Origin: an uncultured Paracoccus sp.
GTDB lineage: Bacteria; Pseudomonadota; Alphaproteobacteria; Rhodobacterales; Rhodobacteraceae
Direction: 5' to 3'
DNA length: 64,000 nt
NCBI RefSeq assembly: GCF_945915435.1
Contig: NZ_CAMEFG010000004.1
Location: 50,292 to 114,291, forward strand
A program made the position numbers and the translations under genes. Below, one piece after another: positions 43,568 to 52,708 of the stretch. The notes beneath the pieces were generated by a model that was not told the DNA's origin, made no database searches, and saw only the letters and a program-made list of their open reading frames with translations. Each line of letters starts with the position of its first letter. Positions within the stretch are counted from its first letter, which is position 1.

Positions 43568-43578
43568 TCCCTGCGACC

Positions 43579-43603
43579 GGGCGCACCCGCTGGCGGTGCG
43601 CCC
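43579..43603 (+). terminator. Intra-operon hairpin after dctP
   Basis: A 9-bp perfect stem GGGCGCACC/GGTGCGCCC with a 7-base loop, between the TRAP receptor and the glutamine synthetase-like gene. It has no T-tract. It may protect the upstream message or reduce read-through, so that receptor and enzymes are expressed at different levels. Confidence 0.5.
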
Positions 43604-43620
43604 CCTGACCGGAGCCATTC

Positions 43621-44982
43621 ATGCCCGCCAACCTTACCCTCGATGCCCTGAAACAGGCGGTCCAGGCCGGTGAGATCGACACCGTGACCGTCGCCTTCGC
43701 CGACATGCAGGGCCGCATGATGGGCAAACGCTTCCACGCGGCCCATTTCCTTGAAAACCACGACGAGACGCATTGCTGCAACTACCTGCTGGCGACCGAT
43801 CTGGAAATGAACACCGTGCCGGGCTATGCGGCGGCAAGCTGGGCGACGGGTTACGGCGATTACGTGATGAAGCCGGACCTTTCGACCCTGCGCCGCCTGC
43901 CCTGGGCGCCGGGAACGGCGCTGTGCATGTGCGACCTTCTCGATCACAGGACGCACGAACTGGTCCCCCACGCCCCGCGCAGCGTGCTGCGCCGCCAGAT
44001 TCAGCGCGCGCAGGCGATGGGTTTCCAGCCGATGATGGCGACCGAACTGGAGTTCTACCTGTTCGAACAATCGCTCAAGCACCATTTCGACAATGGTTAT
44101 CGCAGCCTTGTCCCGACCGCGCGGCACAATGTCGATTACGCCCTGACCGGCACCTTCGCGGACGAACCCGTAATGCGCGAGTTGCGCAATGGCCTTTACG
44201 GCGCGGGCATCCCCGTCGAGAACTCGAAAGGCGAGGCCAACGCCGGCCAGCACGAGATCAACGTGAAATATTCCGACGCGCTGGACACCTCGGACATGCA
44301 TGTGTTGGTCAAGGCCGCGACCAAGGAGATCGCGGGCCAGCATGGGCTGTCAGCCACCTTCCTTGCCAAGATCGCGCAGGGCCATGCAGGCTCGTCCAGC
44401 CATGTGCATCAGTCGCTGTTTCGTGACGGCGCCAACCTCTTTCACGACCCGGACGCCGAACATGGCATGTCCGGCCTAATGCGGCACTATATGGCCGGGC
44501 AGTTGGAACATGCGCGCGAGCTGACCTGTTTCCTTGCGCCCTATGTCAACAGCTACAAGCGTTTCGTGACCGGGCTTTTCGCGCCGACCAATGCGATCTG
44601 GTCGGTAGACAACCGCACGGCGGGCTTCCGCGTCTGCGGCGACCATACCAAAGGGGTGCGCGTCGAATGCCGCATCGGCGGCTCGGACCTGAATCCCTAT
44701 CTGGCCTGCGCCGCGCTGCTGGCCGCCGGGCTGGACGGGATCGAGCGCAAGCTGGAACTGGAACCCGAATTCACCGGCGACGCCTATGCCGCCCAAGACG
44801 CGCGGCAGGTGCCCAAGACCCTGCATGAGGCCGCCGATGCGCTGGACGGATCGGCCATGCTGCGCGCGGCGATGGGCGACGGGGTCGTCGATCACTACAC
44901 CCACGCCGCCCGATGGGAGGTCGAAGAATTCAACCGCGCCGTCACCGATTGGGAACTGTCCCGCGGCTTCGAGCGCGCCTGA
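43621..44982 (+). CDS. Glutamine synthetase family protein (gamma-glutamyl-amine ligase-like)
   Basis: 453-residue enzyme with the glutamine synthetase fold: MATELEFYLFEQ, NSKGEANAGQHEINVKYSDA, SSHVHQSLF and FAPTNAIWSVDNRTAGFRVC. The sequence is of the GlnT/PuuA-like type rather than GlnA-I, which usually glutamylates an amine instead of ammonia. Followed by an aldehyde dehydrogenase and an iron alcohol dehydrogenase, it fits a gamma-glutamylated amine or amino-alcohol pathway. The amine substrate is not known. Confidence 0.85.
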   Translation: MPANLTLDALKQAVQAGEIDTVTVAFADMQGRMMGKRFHAAHFLENHDETHCCNYLLATDLEMNTVPGYAAASWATGYGDYVMKPDLSTLRRLPWAPGTALCMCDLLDHRTHELVPHAPRSVLRRQIQRAQAMGFQPMMATELEFYLFEQSLKHHFDNGYRSLVPTARHNVDYALTGTFADEPVMRELRNGLYGAGIPVENSKGEANAGQHEINVKYSDALDTSDMHVLVKAATKEIAGQHGLSATFLAKIAQGHAGSSSHVHQSLFRDGANLFHDPDAEHGMSGLMRHYMAGQLEHARELTCFLAPYVNSYKRFVTGLFAPTNAIWSVDNRTAGFRVCGDHTKGVRVECRIGGSDLNPYLACAALLAAGLDGIERKLELEPEFTGDAYAAQDARQVPKTLHEAADALDGSAMLRAAMGDGVVDHYTHAARWEVEEFNRAVTDWELSRGFERA

Positions 44983-45001
44983 CCCCGCACATGAGGAACG
45001 A

Positions 45002-46390
45002 ATGAGCAAGACCATCACCCTGACCTCGCCGGTCAACGGCGAAACCCTGATCGAACGGCAGGCACTGGACGCGGATCAGGCCCGCGCCGCCGTTGCCCGC
45101 GCCCGCGCCGCCCAGCCCGCATGGGCAGCCCTGCCGCTGGCCGAGCGCATCGCCCGCCTCCGCGCCGGGATCGAGGCGCTGGGTGCCATGAAGGACCAGG
45201 CCGTGCCCGAACTGGCCGACCAGATGGGCCGCCCGGTCCGCTATGGCGGCGAGTTCGGCGGCGTCAACGAGCGCGCGGGCCATATGCTGGACATCGCGCC
45301 CGAGGCGCTTGCCCCCACCGTGGTCGAGGACAGCGCCGCCTTCACCCGCCAGATCCGGCGCGAGCCGGTCGGCGTGGTCCTTGTCGTCGCGCCCTGGAAC
45401 TATCCCTTTCTGACCGCCGTCAACACGGTCGTTCCCGCGCTGGTGGCGGGCAATGCCGTGATCCTGAAACACGCCAGCCAGACCCTGCTTGCGGGCGAGC
45501 GACTGGCCGATGCGCTGCATCGCGGCGGCGTTCCCGCCGATGTCATGCAGAATGTCGTCCTCGACCACGGCACCACTGAGTCACTGATCGCGGAGCGCAG
45601 CTTCGGCTTCGTGAACTTCACCGGCTCGGTCGCCGGTGGCCGGGCGATCGAGCGCGCGGCGGCGGGCACCTTCACCGGCGTCGGGCTGGAACTGGGCGGC
45701 AAGGACCCCGGCTATGTCCGCGCCGACGCCGATCTGGACGCGGCGGTGGACGGGCTGATGGACGGCGCCATGTTCAACAGCGGGCAATGCTGCTGCGGGA
45801 TCGAGCGGATCTATGTCCACGAAAGCCTGTATGACGCCTTCGTGGCCAAGGCCGTCGATTGGGTCAATGCGCAGAAGCTGGGCAATCCGCACGACCCGGA
45901 AACGACGATGGGACCGATGGCGCATCGCCGCTTTGCCGATCTGATCCGCGCGCAGGTGGCCGAGGCGGTGGCCCAAGGCGCGCGGCCCCTGATCGACCCC
46001 GCGCATTTCCCCGCCGACGACGGGGGCGCCTATCTGGCGCCGCAGGTTCTGGTCGATGTGACCCACGACATGCGCGTGATGCGCGAGGAAAGCTTCGGCC
46101 CCGTCGTCGGCATCATGCCGGTCTCGGGCGACGCCGAGGCCATCCGGCTGATGAACGACTGCGACTATGGGCTGACCGCCTCGATCTGGACCGCCAACGC
46201 CGTTGCCGCAACTGAGATCGGCAGCCAGCTTGAAACCGGCACGGTCTACATGAACCGTTGCGACTATCTGGACCCGGCGCTGTGCTGGACCGGCTGCAAG
46301 GACACCGGGCGCGGGGCCGCACTGTCGAACCTTGGCTATCTGGCCGTGACGCGGCCCAAATCCTACCATCTGAAAAAGGTGCAGAAATGA
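45002..46390 (+). CDS. Aldehyde dehydrogenase family protein
   Basis: NAD(P)-dependent aldehyde dehydrogenase, 462 residues. APWNYPFLTAVNTVVPALVA (cofactor binding), GFVNFTGSVAGGR, ELGGKDPGYV with the catalytic Glu (near 230) and NSGQCCCGIERIYV with the nucleophilic Cys (near 263). ATG at 45002 is preceded by GAGGAACGA. The stop overlaps the next start by 4 bases. Likely oxidises an aldehyde made from the TRAP-imported compound. Confidence 0.9.
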   Translation: MSKTITLTSPVNGETLIERQALDADQARAAVARARAAQPAWAALPLAERIARLRAGIEALGAMKDQAVPELADQMGRPVRYGGEFGGVNERAGHMLDIAPEALAPTVVEDSAAFTRQIRREPVGVVLVVAPWNYPFLTAVNTVVPALVAGNAVILKHASQTLLAGERLADALHRGGVPADVMQNVVLDHGTTESLIAERSFGFVNFTGSVAGGRAIERAAAGTFTGVGLELGGKDPGYVRADADLDAAVDGLMDGAMFNSGQCCCGIERIYVHESLYDAFVAKAVDWVNAQKLGNPHDPETTMGPMAHRRFADLIRAQVAEAVAQGARPLIDPAHFPADDGGAYLAPQVLVDVTHDMRVMREESFGPVVGIMPVSGDAEAIRLMNDCDYGLTASIWTANAVAATEIGSQLETGTVYMNRCDYLDPALCWTGCKDTGRGAALSNLGYLAVTRPKSYHLKKVQK

Positions 46391-47532
46391 CACCCCAAGC
46401 GAACTGGTCCTATCCGACCGCGATCAAATTCGGCGCGGGCCGCATCGGTGAACTGGCGCAGCATTGCAAGGCCACGGGCATCGCGCGGCCGCTGCTGGTG
46501 ACCGACAAGGCGCTGGCGGGCCTGCCGATCACCGCCGCCGCGCTGGACATCCTTGACGCGGCGGGCCTTGGCCGCGCCGTCTTTTCCGACGTCGATCCCA
46601 ACCCGCATGAGGGCAACATGCAGGCCGGAATCGCCGCCTATAATGCGGGCGGGCATGACGGGGTGATCTGCTTTGGCGGCGGCTCGGCGCTGGATCTGGG
46701 CAAGATGATCGCGCTGATGGCGGGACAGACCGTATCCGTCTGGGACCTTGAGGATATCGGCGACTGGTGGACCCGCGCCGATGCCGATGCCATCGCACCG
46801 ATCATCGCGGTGCCGACGACGGCGGGCACGGGGTCCGAGGTCGGGCGCGCGGGCGTGCTGACCAATTCGGCCACGCACAAGAAGAAGATCATCTTCCACC
46901 CGAAACTGATGCCAGCCGTCACGATCTGCGACCCGGAACTGACCGTTGGCATGCCGCGCTTCATCACCGCGGGCACCGGCATGGACGCCTTTGCCCATTG
47001 CCTTGAGGCCTATTGCAGCCCCCATTACCATCCCATGTCGCAGGGCATCGCGCTGGAGGGGCTGCGGCTGGTCAACGAATACCTGCCCCGCGCCTATGCC
47101 ACGCCGGACGACCTTGAGGCCCGCGCCAACATGATGAGCGCGGCGGCAATGGGCGCCGTCGCCTTCCAGAAGGGGCTGGGCGCGATCCATTCGCTGTCCC
47201 ACCCGGTCGGCGCGGTCTATGGCACGCATCACGGCACGACGAATGCCGTGGTCATGCCGATGGTGCTGGACTTCAACCGCCCCGCCATCGAGGACCGGCT
47301 GGCCCGCGCCGCCGATTACCTTGGCATCAGGGGCGGCTTCGACGGCTTTCGCGCGCGGGTGATGGAGTTGCGCAGCGAACTCGCCATCCCCGGGAACCTG
47401 ACCGAACTGGGCGTCCAGTCCCAGCGTCTGGACGAATTGACAGAAATGGCGCTGGAGGATCCAAGCTGCGGCGGCAACCCTGTGGAAATGACGCGCGAAA
47501 ACACCCGCGCGCTGTTCGAAAGCTGCATGTAG
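46387..47532 (+). CDS. Iron-containing alcohol dehydrogenase
   Basis: 381-residue group III alcohol dehydrogenase. CFGGGSALDLGKMIAL (NAD-binding loop), VPTTAGTGSEVGRAGVLT, AGTGMDAFAHCLEAYCSP and HSLSHPVGAVYGTHHGTTNA supply the typical Asp and His metal ligands. Translationally coupled (ATGA) to the aldehyde dehydrogenase, so the pair probably takes an alcohol to an acid. Last gene of the operon. Confidence 0.92.
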   Translation: MTPQANWSYPTAIKFGAGRIGELAQHCKATGIARPLLVTDKALAGLPITAAALDILDAAGLGRAVFSDVDPNPHEGNMQAGIAAYNAGGHDGVICFGGGSALDLGKMIALMAGQTVSVWDLEDIGDWWTRADADAIAPIIAVPTTAGTGSEVGRAGVLTNSATHKKKIIFHPKLMPAVTICDPELTVGMPRFITAGTGMDAFAHCLEAYCSPHYHPMSQGIALEGLRLVNEYLPRAYATPDDLEARANMMSAAAMGAVAFQKGLGAIHSLSHPVGAVYGTHHGTTNAVVMPMVLDFNRPAIEDRLARAADYLGIRGGFDGFRARVMELRSELAIPGNLTELGVQSQRLDELTEMALEDPSCGGNPVEMTRENTRALFESCM

Positions 47533-47547
47533 GCCGGCCGGGGGCCT

Positions 47548-48726
47548 TTACAGAAACCCCTCGCCCGCCAGAGGGCGCAGCAGGTCCCCGGCGACAAGGC
47601 GCGACAGCATCGGCCGGATCACCGGCCATGTCGCCATCGGTGCCAGCAGGCCGTCGCGGATGCGGGGCAGGATCCGGCTGTCGGACTGATACATCGGCGT
47701 CAGCAGGGCGCTGAATGCCTGGTAACTGAAGATATGCCAGCGCCGCATCCGGGCATAGGCGGGCAGCGCCTCGTCCAGCGGCTCGCGCAGGGCAAGGGTC
47801 AGCGCCAGGGCGTCCAGCAGCGCCATGTTCGCCCCCTGCCCCAGTTGCGGGCTGGCGCGATGGGCGGCATCGCCGATATGGGCCAGCGCCTGCGCATAGG
47901 GCCGCCGCAGCGTGCCATGCGCATAGCGGGCAGGCGTCATCTGGTCGTTGCGGGTGATCGTCGCCAGAAAGGGCGCGATCTCGGGCCACAGCGCCGTGGC
48001 CTCGGCCTTCCAATCGTTCAGCGAGGCTTCGGGCCAGCGGGTCAGCCCGGCGGTCGGCATCGACCAGAAGACCGCCGTGATCGGGGTGGGGTCGTCGGGC
48101 AACCGCCCGATCGGCAGCACGCCCACCATGCGATCCGCGCGGCGGTAGCGCTGGCGCAGGTGATCGCGCGCGAAACCCGTGCCCTCGGGCCAGGGCACGG
48201 TTCCCCAAATCGCGCCATAGGGCAGGATCCGCGCCGCCAGCGGCGACAACCGCGACCCGGCCCCCGAAGCATCCACGACCAGATCGAAGGGACCGAAGCG
48301 CCGGCCATCCTCAAGCGCGACATGGCGGCGGGCGCGATCCAGCGGCGCGGCGGCAACGCTGGCCGAGGTCACCACGCCGATCCCCGCCGCCGCGATCCGC
48401 GACCACAGCAGCCCGAACAGGCTGGCGCGATGGAACGCCCGCCCCGGCGCGCCCGTGGGATAGCCGACATCCAGCACCCGCCGCCCGGTTCCGGCCCCAT
48501 CGCCATACATCCGCAGGATCGGGCTGGACAGCGCCCGCGCCTGCGTCCCCAAGCCCAGCAAGTCCAGCACCGCAAGGCCGACCGGCTGGATCACCAGCCC
48601 CGAGCCGACCGGGCGCGGCGCCTCGAAACGCTCGAACAGCGTGATATTGTGGCCGTCGGCGGCAGCCAGCAATGCCGTGGCAAGGCCCCCGATCCCGGCT
48701 CCGACAACGGCGATATCCAGTTTCAT
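47548..48726 (-). CDS. FAD-dependent monooxygenase
   Basis: 392-residue flavoprotein of the PHBH/UbiH-like class. Rossmann motif VVGAGIGGLATALLAAADGH at the N-terminus followed by FER; the second FAD motif HIGDAAHRASPQLGQGANMA (near 270). Usually hydroxylates aromatic rings using NAD(P)H. Start taken as MKLDIAVVGAG at 48726; ATGs 4 and 12 codons upstream are possible. Convergent with the alcohol dehydrogenase operon, 15 bases apart. Confidence 0.87.
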   Translation of the reverse strand: MKLDIAVVGAGIGGLATALLAAADGHNITLFERFEAPRPVGSGLVIQPVGLAVLDLLGLGTQARALSSPILRMYGDGAGTGRRVLDVGYPTGAPGRAFHRASLFGLLWSRIAAAGIGVVTSASVAAAPLDRARRHVALEDGRRFGPFDLVVDASGAGSRLSPLAARILPYGAIWGTVPWPEGTGFARDHLRQRYRRADRMVGVLPIGRLPDDPTPITAVFWSMPTAGLTRWPEASLNDWKAEATALWPEIAPFLATITRNDQMTPARYAHGTLRRPYAQALAHIGDAAHRASPQLGQGANMALLDALALTLALREPLDEALPAYARMRRWHIFSYQAFSALLTPMYQSDSRILPRIRDGLLAPMATWPVIRPMLSRLVAGDLLRPLAGEGFL

Positions 48727-48801
48727 GGCGGCGGTCATTCCAGACCGGGACCGGAAAGGCAAGCACCGGGCGATGGCCCGGCCTCAACCCGGCGCGGGCT
48801 T

Positions 48802-49227
48802 TCAATCCGGCAAGGCGCCGAGGATTTCCAGCGCCTGGCGGTATCTGGCCATGCGCCGCCGGTCGGCCTCGGTGGGCGAAGCGATACGCGTCATGTCCAG
48901 GTTGTCGCGCAGATCGGCGATCTTCACCACGCGGGCAATCCCGTTTCGTCCGGCACGGCGCACAAAATCCAGGTAATCCTCGCCCTCGCGGCGGGTGACG
49001 GCATCCAGCGCGATGGCCAGATCCTCCGGCAGGCCCGCGGCGCGCAGGGAATCCAGCGTCCAGTCGCTGTCCTCGACCACGTCATGCAACACCGCGACGA
49101 TCCGCTGCGCCTCACCCGGACAGGCTTCCATGACCCGCAGCGGATGCAGGATATAGGGCTGGCCCGCCTTGTCCGTCTGCCCCGCATGCGCAGCACGCGC
49201 GATTTCGATCGCCCGGCGAATATCCAT
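48802..49227 (-). CDS. HD-domain protein, small alarmone hydrolase-like
   Basis: 141-residue single-domain HD hydrolase. AIEIARAAHAGQTDKAGQPY, ILHPLRVM, the HD motif with following acidic pair AVLHDVVEDSDWTL and VKIADLRDNLDM match the (p)ppGpp hydrolase domain of SpoT and the stand-alone MESH1-like proteins. No synthetase, TGS or ACT domain follows. It may cleave (p)ppGpp or another nucleotide. Start at 49227 (MDIRRAIEIAR). Confidence 0.82.
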   Translation of the reverse strand: MDIRRAIEIARAAHAGQTDKAGQPYILHPLRVMEACPGEAQRIVAVLHDVVEDSDWTLDSLRAAGLPEDLAIALDAVTRREGEDYLDFVRRAGRNGIARVVKIADLRDNLDMTRIASPTEADRRRMARYRQALEILGALPD

Positions 49228-49252
49228 CCGCGATCCCCTTTCCCGGCCAAGG

Positions 49253-49804
49253 CTACCCCTGCCCGCCGCCGCCCTCAAGCCCCGCCACGATGGCATTGCA
49301 GAACGCATCGAGATCTTCGGGGCTGCGCGAGGTGACAAGGGGGCCGTCGATCACCACCTGGCGGTCGGACCAGTCGCCGCCCGCGTTCACCAGATCCGTG
49401 CGGATGGATTTGTAAGAGGTCACCTTGCGCCCCCTGACCACATCCGCCTCGACCAGCAGCCAGGGGCCGTGGCAGATGGCGGCGACGATCTTTCCGCCGT
49501 CATGGAAGCGCCGCACCAGATCGACCGCCCCGGCCTCGGTCCGCAGCTTGTCGGGGTTGAGCTGGCCGCCCGGCAGCACCAGCGCGTCGTAATCCGAGGC
49601 ATCCGCCGAGGACAGGGCCAGGTCGGCCTCGACCACCTGGCCCCAGTCGCCATCCTGCCAGCCCCGGATGGCGTTGCCGTCCGGCGAGGCAAGTTCGACC
49701 GTCGCGCCCGCCTCGCGCAGCCGGTCGCGGGGAACTTCCAGTTCGGATTGCTCGAACCCGTCGGTGGCAAGGATCAGGACCCTCGCATCGGCAATCTTCG
49801 GCAT
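49253..49804 (-). CDS. DJ-1/PfpI family protein
   Basis: 183-residue DJ-1/PfpI superfamily protein with the nucleophile elbow KIVAAICHGPWLLVEA (Cys near 107) and the N-terminal RVLILATDGFEQSELEVP containing the conserved Glu. Members act as proteases, glyoxalase III or deglycases. ATG at 49804 is preceded by GGAAAGGAAT on the minus strand, a strong ribosome-binding site. Confidence 0.88.
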   Translation of the reverse strand: MPKIADARVLILATDGFEQSELEVPRDRLREAGATVELASPDGNAIRGWQDGDWGQVVEADLALSSADASDYDALVLPGGQLNPDKLRTEAGAVDLVRRFHDGGKIVAAICHGPWLLVEADVVRGRKVTSYKSIRTDLVNAGGDWSDRQVVIDGPLVTSRSPEDLDAFCNAIVAGLEGGGGQG

Positions 49805-49987
49805 GTCGTATTCCTTTCCTTGTGCTTCGCACCGTGTGGCGGCGCGGAAAGGACAACCGCGCAGGATGCGGGATGTTCCTGCCTTGCCTGCCGAACTGCA
49901 TGCGCCGCCCGCAAGCAACGACGCGCGACAAGGCGGCGATACCGCGGTAACCTTGCGGGCGACGACAACCCCGACACGAGGTCCGCC

Positions 49988-50467
49988 ATGCGTTTCGCCC
50001 TTTCGTTCTGCCTTCCCCTCGCCCTCGCGGCACCGGCCCTGGCCCAGGCGCAGGCCGATGCCTATATCGACGATCGGTCCTCAGCCGAGCGGGTGGTGGT
50101 CTCGCTTTACAACGCCATCAACCGGCAGGAATACCTGCGCGCATGGAGCTATTTCCAAGAGGACACCGCGCCGCCGCTGGATGATTTCCGCGAAGGCTAT
50201 GCCGAAACCGAACATGTCGAGCTGCGCATCGGCGAGGTGCAGACCGAAGGCGCGGCAGGGTCGATCCATTCGCTGGTGCCGGTCGCCCTGAAGGCGACCA
50301 GCCCGGACGGGACCGAAACGGTCTTTACCGGCTGCTACCGCCTGACGCAGGTCCAGCCCAGCGCGCAAGAGACGCCGCCCTTCCGCCCGATCCAGATCGA
50401 CGGCGGCACGCTGGAAGAAAGCGGCGCGCCCTTCGACCAGGCAATGGGCCGCTGCGACACGCCCTGA
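49988..50467 (+). CDS. Secreted hypothetical protein
   Basis: 159-residue protein with a clear signal peptide MRFALSFCLPLALAAPALAQ. The mature part starts ADAYIDDRSSAERVVVSLYN and AINRQEYLRAWSYFQ; the helix-then-sheet pattern resembles NTF2-like proteins, but no active site is evident. Two Cys (in FTGCYRL and GRCDTP) could form a disulfide in the periplasm. Function unknown. Confidence 0.75.
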   Translation: MRFALSFCLPLALAAPALAQAQADAYIDDRSSAERVVVSLYNAINRQEYLRAWSYFQEDTAPPLDDFREGYAETEHVELRIGEVQTEGAAGSIHSLVPVALKATSPDGTETVFTGCYRLTQVQPSAQETPPFRPIQIDGGTLEESGAPFDQAMGRCDTP

Positions 50468-50549
50468 ACCGCAGGGCTGGCCCTGCGCCTTGCCAACCGC
50501 TATGCCACGCCGGACGGGCAAGGACGGCCCGGACAGGACAGGGCAGACG

Positions 50550-51104
50550 ATGCGGCGTTTCATCCCCCATATCCTTACCGCCCTGATCGTTGCGGGCGCG
50601 GCGCTGTGGCTGCTTGCGGCGGGGCGCGAACCGATCTGCACCTGCGGGCAGGTCAAGCTATGGCACGGCCAGACCATGAGCGCGGAAAACTCGCAGCATA
50701 TCGCGGATTGGTATACGCCTTCTCACCTGCTGCACGGAATCCTCTTTTACGGGCTGCTGTGGCCGCTCGCGGGGCGGATGTCCTTCGGCTGGCGGCTGAC
50801 CATCGCCACGCTGATCGAAGCGGCATGGGAAATCGTCGAGAATTCCGACCGCATCATCGAGCGTTACCGCGCCGTCACCATCTCGCTGGATTATTACGGC
50901 GACAGCGTGGTGAATTCGGTGGCCGACATCCTTGCGATGATCGCAGGCTTCTGGCTGGCGCGGGTGCTGCCGGTCCGGGTCTCGGTCGCGCTGGTGCTTG
51001 GGTTCGAGCTGCTGACGCTATGGATCATCCGCGACGGGCTGGCGCTGAACGTGCTGATGCTGCTGTGGCCACTGGACGCGATCCGCGACTGGCAGGCGGG
51101 TTAG
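50550..51104 (+). CDS. DUF2585 family membrane protein (UPF0314)
   Basis: 184-residue membrane protein with five hydrophobic segments. The conserved block is evident: WYTPSHLLHGILFYGLLWPL, EAAWEIVENSDRIIERYRAV and DYYGDSVVNSVADI. These match the UPF0314/DUF2585 family common in Rhizobiales and Rhodobacterales; no function is known. Start at 50550 (MRRFIPHILTAL) places a hydrophobic helix at the N-terminus. Confidence 0.85.
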   Translation: MRRFIPHILTALIVAGAALWLLAAGREPICTCGQVKLWHGQTMSAENSQHIADWYTPSHLLHGILFYGLLWPLAGRMSFGWRLTIATLIEAAWEIVENSDRIIERYRAVTISLDYYGDSVVNSVADILAMIAGFWLARVLPVRVSVALVLGFELLTLWIIRDGLALNVLMLLWPLDAIRDWQAG

Positions 51105-51217
51105 GCGGCGGCGCGGCGCTTGCCATGACGACGGCATGCCCCCTGCCCCGGTGGCCCACGGCCAGCGCGCACGAAAATGCCGTTGCCCAGATGGGCGCCG
51201 CGGAATAAGCCTTGCCC

Positions 51218-52624
51218 ATGTCCAGCCCCCAGACCCGCACCGACCCCGCCGGTTTCCTTCCGCTTGCCGCCATGCTGTCCGGCGTCGCGCTGGCCTATAC
51301 CGACTCGCCCGTGGCAGCCGCGCTCTCCATCGGCTTCGCTGCGGCGACGATGGCGGTCTTCGCCCTGCGGGTGGCCCCGTCGCGCCAGGTCTTCGTCCTG
51401 ATCGGCCTGCTTCTGATCGCCTGGGCCGCCGCCACGCGCAGCGACTGGATCCAGGGCAGCATCGAGGCCGCACAGCGCGGCACGCTGGTCATCACGCTTT
51501 TCGTTGCGCTAAGCGCGATCCGCAGCGCGGCGACGACCTCGCCCGACATCCTGGAATGCGGCCGCTTCCTCGCGCGCCAGCGGCCCGGCCTGCGCTATAT
51601 CGCGCTGACGATGGGCGGGCATCTCTTCGGGCTGATCCTGCTTTACGGCTCGATCTCGCTTCTGGGCACGCTGGCCGCCGAAAGCGCCGCGAAGGAAACC
51701 GATGCCGAGCTGCGCAGAAACCGCATCCGGCGCATGATGGTGGCGATCCAGCGCGGCTTCGCGGCGACCCTGTGCTGGTCGCCGCTGGGGCTGTCGATGG
51801 CGCTGACGCTGGCGATCGTGCCGGGCGCAAGCTGGACCGCCGCCATCCTGCCCTGCCTCGTCAGCGCGGCGCTGCTGTTGTCCCTGGGATGGGGGCTGGA
51901 TGCGATCTTCAAGCCGCGACTGTCCAAGGCCCCGCCCCCCCGCGCGCCCGAGACCGAGCGATGGTCCACCCGCCTGCGCCCGCTGCTGGGCCTGCTGGCG
52001 GTGGTGATGCTGACGGTCGCCGCATTGCACCTTGCCACCGGCATCTCGATCATCGGCGGCGTCATGCTGGCGGTCCCGGCCATCGCGGTCCTGTGGATCG
52101 CCACGCAGCCCCGGCCCCGCGGCATGTCCCGCATGGGCTGGACCGGCAGCCGCATCGTGCAATTCGTCACGCGCGAACTGCCCGGCTACCGAAGCGAGAT
52201 CATCCTGCTTTTCATGGCTGGCTTCATCGGCAGCATGGGGGCCTATATGCTGCTGCCCATCGTCACGGCGCAGGGGCTGGACATGCAGTCGGTCCCGCCC
52301 CTGCTGATCCTGGTCGCAATGGTCTGGATCATGCCGCTGACCGGACAGATGGGGATGAACCCGATCCTGGCGGTGTCACTGCTGGTGCCGCTCCTGCCCT
52401 CGCCCGTCCAGATGGGGGTGCCGCCCGCCGTGGTGGTCACGGCGATCACCGGAGGCTGGGCGCTCAGCGGCACGACCTCGCCCTTCACGGCCTCGGTGCT
52501 GATCTCGGCGGCATTGTCGCGCGTGTCGCCGCGACAGGCGGGCATCGGCTGGAACGGGTCTTATATCCTGGTGGGCGGAATCGCCCTCTCGGCATGGGTG
52601 GTGATCCTCGCGCTGATCCTGTGA
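51218..52624 (+). CDS. Polytopic membrane protein, possible ion transporter-like
   Basis: 468-residue integral membrane protein with about 11-12 hydrophobic segments. The general layout, with an amphipathic middle loop (AAKETDAELRRNRIRRMMVA) and a Pro/Gly-rich late half (LTGQMGMNPILAVSLLVPLL, GWALSGTTSPFTASVLISAA), recalls the ion-transporter superfamily (NhaD/ArsB/citrate or TRAP DctM-like). I cannot assign a family. The ATG two codons upstream (51212) is equally possible. Stands alone and converges on the imuA-like gene. Confidence 0.7.
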   Translation: MSSPQTRTDPAGFLPLAAMLSGVALAYTDSPVAAALSIGFAAATMAVFALRVAPSRQVFVLIGLLLIAWAAATRSDWIQGSIEAAQRGTLVITLFVALSAIRSAATTSPDILECGRFLARQRPGLRYIALTMGGHLFGLILLYGSISLLGTLAAESAAKETDAELRRNRIRRMMVAIQRGFAATLCWSPLGLSMALTLAIVPGASWTAAILPCLVSAALLLSLGWGLDAIFKPRLSKAPPPRAPETERWSTRLRPLLGLLAVVMLTVAALHLATGISIIGGVMLAVPAIAVLWIATQPRPRGMSRMGWTGSRIVQFVTRELPGYRSEIILLFMAGFIGSMGAYMLLPIVTAQGLDMQSVPPLLILVAMVWIMPLTGQMGMNPILAVSLLVPLLPSPVQMGVPPAVVVTAITGGWALSGTTSPFTASVLISAALSRVSPRQAGIGWNGSYILVGGIALSAWVVILALIL

Positions 52625-52708
52625 CCACGTTCACGCCGGCACGAACGCCGCCCGCGCGCGGAAAATCCCTTTCTTCATCACCCAAATACCCACGGCCCGG
52701 CCCCGCAA

